A stretch of DNA of 64,000 nucleotides. Source: Candidatus Flexicrinis affinis. Lineage in GTDB: Bacteria; Chloroflexota; Anaerolineae; Aggregatilineales; Phototrophicaceae. Position 1 is the stretch's first letter. The number at the start of each line of letters is the position of its first letter. The stretch spans positions 186,001-250,000 of the forward strand of contig JADJWE010000007.1 of assembly GCA_016716525.1 (NCBI GenBank), written 5' to 3'. Shown here in pieces: positions 12,901-19,149 of the stretch. The notes under the pieces were generated by a model. It made no database searches. It was not told the DNA's origin and saw only the letters and a list, made by a program, of their open reading frames with translations. The position numbers and the translations under genes are program-made.

Positions 12901-15601
12901 GCGAATCCTTCGTGAACTCGCGCTCCAGTCGATCGCCGAGCCACTGCCCGTTATCGCTCGCTGCCTTGCGCATCAGTTCATCGCTGATCAGGGCGCGTTC
13001 GAGCAGGCGCGTTCGAAAGACCGTCAGCCGTTCAGGTGCGTAGTCGTGCGTGAACTCGGCCTGTAGGCCTTTCGGTTCAAGTTGGGGCGCCGTCAACAGC
13101 CGCCGCCAGACCGCGAGGTCTCCGGTCCCCGCGAGGATGTCCGCGGTGATGGCGTCCATTCGCTTGCTCAGCACGTCGTAGCGATCCGTCGCGTGGGCGG
13201 GTATCCGATAGTGCGGCGTGCGCCGGTTGTAGCGCGCCTGTTCTTCGGCAATCAGCCGGTTCAGGTCGATCAGCAGGCGGCGCGTCTTCGCCAAGAGCGT
13301 GTCTGCGCCGTCGCTGCCGCCCAATGTCAAGCGGAAGGTCGTCCGGGCCGTCTCGAAGCCTTTCTCCGTCCGTGCGAACGTCGATAGGGGCAGCAGGCCG
13401 ATCCCGCGCCGGGCCAGTGACGAGGAAAGCCAATCGAGCGATAGTCCGGCCGGGAGCGTCGCAACCTGCAGGAGAGGATACATACTGCCGGTCGGCGGAA
13501 TGACCATCATGCGGTACGGGTTGCGATCGGGCGGTAGGTTCTCGACCGCCATCAGCAGCGCGCGCGTACGCTCAGCGAACAGGGCATTACGCAACTGCCA
13601 GTACACCTGTGCCGACCGCGCACCCCCGCGATAGAAGAGATAACTAATGAGTACGGCCGCGACATTGGGCTGAATATGATCGTTAACCGCCTCGAAACGC
13701 GCACGCAGTGTACGGTCGCGGATCTCGACCACGGCCAAGCGGGCACCGGCCATGCAGTCGGTCTTTGAGACCGAATGCACGGTTAGGACGCGGTCGGCCT
13801 TCGAGTCGCTGACATGGCCGAGCCGGATCAGCTCGGACACGATCTGGCGGACCGTCTTGATTTCGGGCAGATCGTTCGCCGCGACAACGTTCTGGTAGGC
13901 CAAATCGTCGATCACGGTGATATCGTTTTCCAGGCAGAAAATAAACAGCTTGCGCAGCGAGTCTTCGGCGAAGATACGGCCTGTCGCATTGTGCGGGTTG
14001 TTGATGGCAACTGCACCCCGCCGTGCCCAACCAGCATCCTGTCGAAGCAATGCCTTCAGCTTGTCGATCATGGCGTCGGTATCGAGATCAAGCGCCGGTG
14101 TCAACGGAACGGCGTGAACGACCGGGAAGCACTGCTCGTACGACCAGCTCAGGTCTGGAATGACAACCTCGGATATGCCGCAGTGAAAACCGAGGATGCC
14201 CAGCGCTGTGCGTGACGAGCCGCTTGTAACCCTACAAGCGTGCGCATCGTACTGCGGCTGATGGCGCACAAACGCGCTGAGGAAGCTGCGCTGCAGAGCG
14301 CGAATCGTCTCCGGCTCGTGCAGCGTGCCGATCAGGAAATCGATCAGCGCGCGCGCATCGAGCATGGCGAACTCGTCGAACAGACGGCTATCACGCACAC
14401 CCTTGATCCGTGCCGAGAACCGTTCCGCATTGGCCTCCAACGTGCGAAGGGAACGCTCGATCGCCGCGGAACGGGTGCCGATCAGCGCGTCCAACCGCCG
14501 GGTTACAGAGCCGGCAACACGCGGCAGAGCGCTCTCGTGTGCACCTTCGAAATATAGTCCTTCGAACGGCGTAGGCGCCTCAGGCAGCGGGAGACGATCC
14601 GCACTGGGACTGGACGGCGACTGCATGTCGAGCAGCAGACTGAGCAGCTCGACTTCGGACGCGGACGGCGTACCTTTTAAGTTGAAGTGGACGCTTTCGA
14701 GTGCTGCCAGCAGATCGGCGTTGCCGGCGACGAATACGAGCGAAAGCGAATGCAGGCGCGGCGCGAAGATCGCCGGCGTCAGCAGGCGGACAACGCGCTG
14801 AACCAGCTTGACCTCGCGTGCCAGCGACAGGTGGTTGGGCGCATTGCTGGCCTCGATGAAGAACAGCGGATGGCTGAGGCTGAGGACGCGCAGCCGACGG
14901 CGTGTCGCTTCGGCCGGCACGTCACCGAGGACCAGGAACGTCGGCATCCGAGGAGACTCGGTCAGCAGTGTCTCGAGCGCTGCGCAGACCGCCGGTTCTT
15001 CGTCAGGCAGGTTGGAAAACTCGAGGTTCGGCATCGCGCGATAGGCCGATGGCAAGCGCTGTTGGAAGCAGACGACGCGCGCCGGCACTGCCTTGAGGTA
15101 CGACGAAAGCGTGAAGAGCAGGACGCGCAGCGTCTCCTGAATACCGCCGGATGCGAGGATGATCTCGCGCCGGCCGGACGTCTCTCCAGTCTCGTAGTGC
15201 AGACCTTCCTGCTGGCCTTCCAGCCACGCGCTGAACGTCTTCACGACACCGTGTGGCGCTTTGGCCGCATAGCCACCGCGCGGCATATAGGGCCCGCTTC
15301 TGTTGATGGCCCGGATCAGAAAGTCAAGCTTGGGTCGGTCCGCCGCGTCCCACGCCAGATGGTCCATTAGGCCGTCGGGATCACTGTCAGTCAGCATCTC
15401 TTGATGGATGTCGATGCCGAGCGCCGTCCGAAGATAAGCGGACGTCAGGCGTGCATCCTGAAGCGGATTGCCGATGTGGAAATTGATCCGTTCCTCGGGC
15501 GAGACGGGAGCCGCCGCCGTGGTTTCACTCACCTCGGAGACGCGCGCGGCACGCAACGGCTTGAGCCGGAACAGCGCGGCTGGATCGCTGGAGTCAGGCA
15601 T
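9986..15601 (-). CDS. Giant fusion: degenerate aminotransferase + class I/II aminotransferase + divergent PEP carboxylase-like domain
   Basis: 1,871 residues. Part 1 (about 36-330) follows an aminotransferase fold (FHIGNP, then LASGGIQETL) but lacks the PLP lysine. Part 2 (about 370-790) is a complete class I/II aminotransferase: NNPHNATG at 534-541, Asp566/Tyr569, Schiff-base Lys613 in HSVSKTDCMAGAR, Arg621, and a candidate substrate-carboxylate Arg757. Part 3 (about 850-1871) resembles bacterial PEPC in motif order: TVHPTQ (His918), FWSDWDGSSRP, QISLSTDPEAL, IPLFEDL (Glu1270), AGSD (Asp1316), GSGEPMQRQGG (Arg1362), VTPLQG, RPSSRR, and an end in ARLAGENG like PEPC's AAGMRNTG. PEPC Lys546 (E. 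coli) is Gln here and the HGR motif is lost. Together the parts suggest PEP to oxaloacetate to aspartate, or a scaffold. It follows the SPFH gene by 55 bases. Confidence 0.75.
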   Translation of the reverse strand: MPDSSDPAALFRLKPLRAARVSEVSETTAAAPVSPEERINFHIGNPLQDARLTSAYLRTALGIDIHQEMLTDSDPDGLMDHLAWDAADRPKLDFLIRAINRSGPYMPRGGYAAKAPHGVVKTFSAWLEGQQEGLHYETGETSGRREIILASGGIQETLRVLLFTLSSYLKAVPARVVCFQQRLPSAYRAMPNLEFSNLPDEEPAVCAALETLLTESPRMPTFLVLGDVPAEATRRRLRVLSLSHPLFFIEASNAPNHLSLAREVKLVQRVVRLLTPAIFAPRLHSLSLVFVAGNADLLAALESVHFNLKGTPSASEVELLSLLLDMQSPSSPSADRLPLPEAPTPFEGLYFEGAHESALPRVAGSVTRRLDALIGTRSAAIERSLRTLEANAERFSARIKGVRDSRLFDEFAMLDARALIDFLIGTLHEPETIRALQRSFLSAFVRHQPQYDAHACRVTSGSSRTALGILGFHCGISEVVIPDLSWSYEQCFPVVHAVPLTPALDLDTDAMIDKLKALLRQDAGWARRGAVAINNPHNATGRIFAEDSLRKLFIFCLENDITVIDDLAYQNVVAANDLPEIKTVRQIVSELIRLGHVSDSKADRVLTVHSVSKTDCMAGARLAVVEIRDRTLRARFEAVNDHIQPNVAAVLISYLFYRGGARSAQVYWQLRNALFAERTRALLMAVENLPPDRNPYRMMVIPPTGSMYPLLQVATLPAGLSLDWLSSSLARRGIGLLPLSTFARTEKGFETARTTFRLTLGGSDGADTLLAKTRRLLIDLNRLIAEEQARYNRRTPHYRIPAHATDRYDVLSKRMDAITADILAGTGDLAVWRRLLTAPQLEPKGLQAEFTHDYAPERLTVFRTRLLERALISDELMRKAASDNGQWLGDRLEREFTKDSLSRRQNRFRSRSYDRTVHPTQVYSLQAEMAFDSIISSLIAGAPVTQRQIATARRDLLHEYLGLNVTITSRLEADEILLDLAALGSAEQYAGLFTDSHLQPFLSFWSDWDGSSRPSGQGHQLLAMLVMANVQRMARILSLLRQADPTIAVSPELVDKLNRLEQRNQRFVRILNAITDLTNQLERRYRGILPYSVESSRVAQWATRFRLRRDPARVRFEHNDRYEQKMLELRQQRRDSLDDYFALNRQLRKELHSLIPAIRAQRDADPLLREVVSFQDVLQRAVITPRIQQSMITARDQFAIDTTVHNLHELNSIAGKHNNPGMTLALQISLSTDPEALIALDRKMRKQLEQAHREHPGCDLPSIWLIPLFEDLKSVQGIRDYLDRVWDYAAQSRQTTGSARGRFAEIIAEVFIAGSDLSQQVSQANSAYLFQHAKHDIQSWLVEHGSAEVVRVKMGSGEPMQRQGGYYSQVAGAKAFRDSADARARFDACLIGAARRSTSYAVTPLQGVFLGGELRTFQSNVSEQLRALPVRDLVSLLFHVREAQAVHRDDLLRAAEMSGESRLIARSRSAQELERLTVGNSDALYAGFLDELTDSFRHILYGREEDVVGLHIVSYFIGRSIPQLRDRPSSRRTLGSGAQRGQRILTNIAEIIPLSKQGSLLRAIAHNQAQTTILGVNQLTTGLFRALERFSQKSLREAERELVIVDRLLPHLPVYEILNTLRIYQEREGAFVRAVETALPAGNSALVALREDEEAMRRYLPLFQQELVRRHGVNVTHFFDNGVFVPDLLPTLRPDLAVLLQRDLFNTRLDAMVQDVSGTIADDWRSDVARLLAIPEQIHTWRTNIWSMIEKSIYQRVQSFSELGTALYAATANRSISAPPPAARGAMLSPSLAAYFRTARSDDEMRGFLISAVEYLSSFAEGNLEIPVSIIRAIHDVERIAQIEESALAPEMQAVFRHSLLQIARLAGENG

Positions 15602-15656
15602 GGTCGTTCATCGCTATCCGGGCGTTCCGGCGTGGACGGCACGACTCGGTTTCACT

Positions 15657-16628
15657 CTAGGCCTCGTCGCTGGTGTCGGCGTCTTTCTGCAGCAGGTTGC
15701 GGAACATGGTAATCAACGACGAGCCGCCGGCGGAGACATCCTGTGGCGTCAGTGAAATGACCGTCCGGGCGTTCTTCAGGTTCTGGCTGGCTTCAGCAAG
15801 ACGTGCCGCCTGCGGCGTCAGCATCAGCAGTTCCGGGCTGCTCATCAGGACTTCCAGTTCTTCCTTTTCGAAGGCTAAGCGCAGCCGGCTGCGTTCCAAC
15901 TCGTCAGTAATCCGCCGCCGCGCGAGCTCGGCCTCGCTGTCAAACTCGATTTTCTTGAGCTCGGCGCGTTTCAGCTCGAGTTCATGTTCCAGCTTGGCGA
16001 TCTCCTCATCGGCACGGAACTTGGCACGCGCGGCCGCAACGCTCGCCTGATGCTTGAGCTGTTCGGTCTGCTCGAACAGACGGGCTTCCTCCTGCTGCGA
16101 CAGCGCCTCGCTGATCTTGGGATCTGTCGGGTCGAGCGACTGCACGGCGAGCGAGATCAGGTCGACGCCGAAACGCTGTGCGATCTCCTCGATGTGTCCA
16201 TTCAGGTGCTTGAGCACGCCCGCCGATGAGATGTCGCTGATCGGCGAGCGCTCGGTGTACTCCTTGACCAGACCCTGCAGGACGGTCTTGACCTGTTCGA
16301 CGGCCTGGATGACGGCATCGGTCTCCCATCCGCCGACGTGCATCAAGGCGGGGAGGTTCGCTGGCGACGGGGCTGCCGCGCCGACCAGCTTGACACGTAC
16401 GCCGAGGTTGCCGACCGCGACGGCATCGACGGTGAGTTGAATCGGATAGGTCGTACGTTTCATCGTAAGGCTAAAGTGCCGCGGGTAGAACGCACCGGTG
16501 CGAGTGCGAATCTGCCCATTTGACTCGTAGAGCACGATCATATCTGGTCGGCGGACGCGCAACTCGAAGAGTGCAAGCGCACCCGCGACCGCGATCAGAA
16601 TGCCGATAACGACCAAAATTGCGTCCAT
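15657..16628 (-). CDS. SPFH/band-7 domain membrane protein with C-terminal coiled coil
   Basis: 323 residues. One N-terminal membrane helix (about 4-24, ILVVIGILIAVAGALALFEL) is followed by a band-7-like domain (about 25-175) that includes TYPIQLTVDAVAVGNLGVRV and the characteristic FGVDLISLAVQSLDPTDPKI, equivalent to the ...GI-v..v.i-di..P..i end of SPFH domains. A long charged helix, probably a coiled coil, covers about 178-285. Such proteins form membrane-bound oligomeric rings or patches that hold partner proteins. It is the first gene of an operon with the giant protein, which may be its partner. A good promoter lies 93 bases upstream. Confidence 0.8.
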   Translation of the reverse strand: MDAILVVIGILIAVAGALALFELRVRRPDMIVLYESNGQIRTRTGAFYPRHFSLTMKRTTYPIQLTVDAVAVGNLGVRVKLVGAAAPSPANLPALMHVGGWETDAVIQAVEQVKTVLQGLVKEYTERSPISDISSAGVLKHLNGHIEEIAQRFGVDLISLAVQSLDPTDPKISEALSQQEEARLFEQTEQLKHQASVAAARAKFRADEEIAKLEHELELKRAELKKIEFDSEAELARRRITDELERSRLRLAFEKEELEVLMSSPELLMLTPQAARLAEASQNLKNARTVISLTPQDVSAGGSSLITMFRNLLQKDADTSDEA

Positions 16629-16720
16629 CGATTGCTACCTCAAGCGAGCGGGAAAGCCTGGCTTATGGGCCTTAGGTTCATGGTCACGGCACAAAGCGAC
16701 ACGCGTCTTGCACGGGTCGC

Positions 16721-16748
16721 ATTGTAGCGCGAATCCATCGTCTGTGAA
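16721..16748 (-). promoter_or_regulatory. Predicted sigma-70-type promoter of the SPFH-giant operon
   Basis: On the minus strand TTCACA (16748-16743) and TACAAT (16726-16721) are separated by 16 bases. Each box matches the consensus at five of six positions. This predicts a leader of roughly 85 bases before the SPFH start codon. Confidence 0.5.
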
Positions 16749-16935
16749 CGGGTCAGCCGACCCGAAAGAATCGCCAAGTTTAGCAGCTCACGTTGTCCGA
16801 CAGGCGATGACGCGGGACACTAGAAACCGACGTATGCCTCCCCGGGCTGTAGCGGCGATCGCGTCTTGGTCTGTCTCCGTGTGATAGATGGAGCGACTGT
16901 ACTCCTCAAGCTAGAACCGCGCAGGTCAACAAACT

Positions 16936-16966
16936 ATGCTGGCAGAGACAGAGTCTCTGCCAGCAT
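16936..16966 (-). terminator. Terminator after ndh
   Basis: A perfect 14-bp stem (ATGCTGGCAGAGAC with GTCTCTGCCAGCAT) closes a 3-base loop just after the ndh stop codon. On the minus strand it is followed by AGTTTGTTG, a weak T-rich tail. Confidence 0.7.
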
Positions 16967-16968
16967 GC

Positions 16969-18312
16969 TCACTTGACGATTGGCCATGATCCGGTATCGG
17001 TTTTGAGGATAACGGGACCCTGCTGTTGAGCCTCGGTGGGCACCGAGTCGCTGTTCACGATGAGCAGCGCCGACCGGTTGCGAGTGATGAAGTGCCATAG
17101 CCACTGCACAAACACCAGCACCCGGTTCTCTACTTCCGCCAGATACATCAGGTGAATGTAGAGCCAGACAATCCAGGCCGGCCAGCCGGAGAGGCGAATC
17201 CTGCCGATGTCGGCCACGGCGGCCCCGCGACCGATAGTTGCGATGGTACCCCGATCCGCATATCGGAAAGCACCCACGGCTTTGCCTTGTAGACGACGCT
17301 CGATAAGTCTTCCGACGTATCGTCCCTGCTGGATCGCTACCTGGGCAACTCCTGGGAGTGGGTCGCCAGTCTGGTGGTTGAAGTGAGCGAGGTCGCCGAT
17401 GACAAAGACATTGGGATACCCCGGCAAGCTGAGATCAGGCTCGACCATCACACGACCACCTCGGTCTAGGTCCGCATTGGTTTCCTTCGCCAGCGCCGCA
17501 CCCAGCGGAGATGCCTTCACACCTGCTGCCCACAGCACATTTCTGCTGGCTATGAACTCCGTCTGTCGATCCCCCGTGCTGATGGTCACACCCTCGGCAT
17601 TGATGTCCGTCACCCGCCTGCCGGTCATGACCTCGACGCCGAGCCGCGACAGCGATGCTTCGGCCTTGGCCGATAACTCCGCTGGATAAGTGGGCAGGAC
17701 ACGCTCGCCGCTCTGCACCAGCACGATGCGGACATTGGAGAGATCTACGTTACGAAACGCCGGTCTGAGCGTTTCGTGGGCCATCTCGGCTAGCGCTCCG
17801 GCCATTTCCACTCCGGTCGGTCCTGCGCCGATGACGACAAAAGTCAGCCAAGCACGAATCAGTTCTGGGTCACGGATCCGCTCAGCAGTCTCCAGCGTCT
17901 GGAGAATACGGCGGCGAATGTCGGTGGCATCTTCGACCGTCTTGAGGCTCGGTGCCCAGTTCTTCCACTGGTCATTGCCAAAGTAGTTGTCACCCGAACC
18001 AGCGGCAACGACCAGCGTATCGTATTTGATCGGGCCATCACGCAGGATCACCTTCTGGTTGGCGATGTCAAAACCTGTGACCTCACCCATGAGTACCCGT
18101 GTGTTCTTCTGCTTCATCAGCAGGCGACGCAGAGGTGAAGCGATGTCACCTGGAGATATCTCGCCAGTTGCCACTTGATAGAGCAGCGGCTGGAAGAGAT
18201 GGTGATTGCGCCGGTCGATGAGTGTGACGTTTACGGGCAAATTCCCCAGCTTCTTGGCGGTGTACAGTCCGCCGAAACCGCCACCTACGATGACGACATG
18301 ATGCTTGTGCAT
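16969..18312 (-). CDS. ndh: Type II NADH dehydrogenase (NDH-2)
   Basis: 447 residues. It has the FAD-binding GGGFGG (10-15), the NADH-binding GAGPTG (162-167), the FxPLLYQVATG segment near the quinone site (LFQPLLYQVATGEISP) and the second FAD motif VFVIGDLAHF. The C-terminus is hydrophobic and aromatic (WPAWIVWLYIHLMYLAEVENR), as expected for the membrane-binding amphipathic helices of NDH-2. The enzyme transfers electrons from NADH to quinone without pumping protons. Length is normal for the family. The gene ends at a strong hairpin; the cupin gene lies upstream on the same strand with a 210-base gap. Confidence 0.9.
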   Translation of the reverse strand: MHKHHVVIVGGGFGGLYTAKKLGNLPVNVTLIDRRNHHLFQPLLYQVATGEISPGDIASPLRRLLMKQKNTRVLMGEVTGFDIANQKVILRDGPIKYDTLVVAAGSGDNYFGNDQWKNWAPSLKTVEDATDIRRRILQTLETAERIRDPELIRAWLTFVVIGAGPTGVEMAGALAEMAHETLRPAFRNVDLSNVRIVLVQSGERVLPTYPAELSAKAEASLSRLGVEVMTGRRVTDINAEGVTISTGDRQTEFIASRNVLWAAGVKASPLGAALAKETNADLDRGGRVMVEPDLSLPGYPNVFVIGDLAHFNHQTGDPLPGVAQVAIQQGRYVGRLIERRLQGKAVGAFRYADRGTIATIGRGAAVADIGRIRLSGWPAWIVWLYIHLMYLAEVENRVLVFVQWLWHFITRNRSALLIVNSDSVPTEAQQQGPVILKTDTGSWPIVK

Positions 18313-18522
18313 GGTTGACTCTCCTCATTGAGTGTGTTGGCGACTGAAAGACCGTGTCTCATACGTCTGGTGCGACCTTCATTCGCAGCTGGTGTGTTCG
18401 TGTATGGACGGTGAAGACTGCCGCCTAGAACCTGTTTATGGCGTTCGGTAGCGTAGATTCAGGGAACGCTACGGGGATGAGCGCGATGCCATCCCCATAG
18501 CTCCTGCTGGTTGAGTGCAGCT

Positions 18523-18954
18523 CTAGCGCTGCATGGAGAGGAGGATCTGCTCGGTGTCCAGGATACTGGCGTTGTCTGGTAGCCAAGCGTTCTCGAACGT
18601 GGCGACGATGTATCGGGACGGGAAGAAGCCGACCACCTTCGCACGCGTTGCGCCCACATTGCGCAAGTTGTGTGGCACCATCGTTGGAACCAAAGCCAGG
18701 CTTGGCCCTTCGACGATGGTAGTCTCGTCCCCAACCGTCACCTCGACACTGCCCGCCATAATCAGCAGAATTTCTTCCGCGCTGTCGGTATGGGAGCCGA
18801 GTTCATTTCCGGCATCGAGCTCGAAGTAGACGACCGACGTATTCTCGTTTTCCTCTGCTCCCAGGAAAGGAAAGGTCGAGTGCGCGCGCTGCCCCGGGAC
18901 GTTTTCAGTCCACGTGGTGCGCAGCGGCAGATCATTGAGCTTTACAGACAACAT
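18523..18954 (-). CDS. Cupin-domain protein
   Basis: 143 residues forming one cupin barrel: the first motif is seen in GNELGSHTDSAEEILLIMAG, the second in LVPTMVPHNLRNVG. The metal ligands would be His, Glu and the later His; one of the usual pair of His in motif 1 is missing (SHTDSAEE). The function is unknown; such small cupins act as metal-dependent enzymes or sensors. The ATG at 18952-18954 has GGAGGAA about 6 bases upstream, so I prefer it to longer starts. Two inverted repeats lie in its promoter region. It lies between ndh and a divergent-looking spacer before the LuxR regulator. Confidence 0.8.
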   Translation of the reverse strand: MLSVKLNDLPLRTTWTENVPGQRAHSTFPFLGAEENENTSVVYFELDAGNELGSHTDSAEEILLIMAGSVEVTVGDETTIVEGPSLALVPTMVPHNLRNVGATRAKVVGFFPSRYIVATFENAWLPDNASILDTEQILLSMQR

Positions 18955-18974
18955 CCTGATTCCTCCGTGGGTGT

Positions 18975-19047
18975 GATACTGGCGATTGTGCGATCTGTGA
19001 CGCACCTATATCACCAGTATCATCACGAGGGGGATGAAGTTTCATCC
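18975..19047. promoter_or_regulatory. Inverted repeats upstream of the cupin gene
   Basis: GATACTGG (18975-18982) and CCAGTATC (19014-19021) form an 8-bp inverted repeat with a 31-base spacer, and GGATGAA-GT-TTCATCC (19032-19047) is a perfect 16-base palindrome next to it. Their place just before the cupin gene suggests operator sites; the regulator is unknown, though the LuxR protein encoded immediately upstream is a candidate. Confidence 0.4.
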
Positions 19048-19149
19048 AACTAAGGTTGAATCTGTTGTTCCGAGAGGTCGAAAGTTCAGAACAAAGAACG
19101 CACCACCGACAGGAAACATATACGCGTGGTATAAGGATCTGAGGGACTC

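Larger units (their letters stand above)
16629..16968. other. Intergenic region with promoter and terminator
   Basis: A 340-base gap between ndh and the SPFH gene, both on the minus strand. It contains the ndh terminator hairpin (16936-16966), a promoter for the SPFH operon (16721-16748) and a small inverted repeat CGGGTC-AGCC-GACCCG (16749-16764) directly upstream of its -35 box, which could be an operator. I see nothing else in it. Confidence 0.6.
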
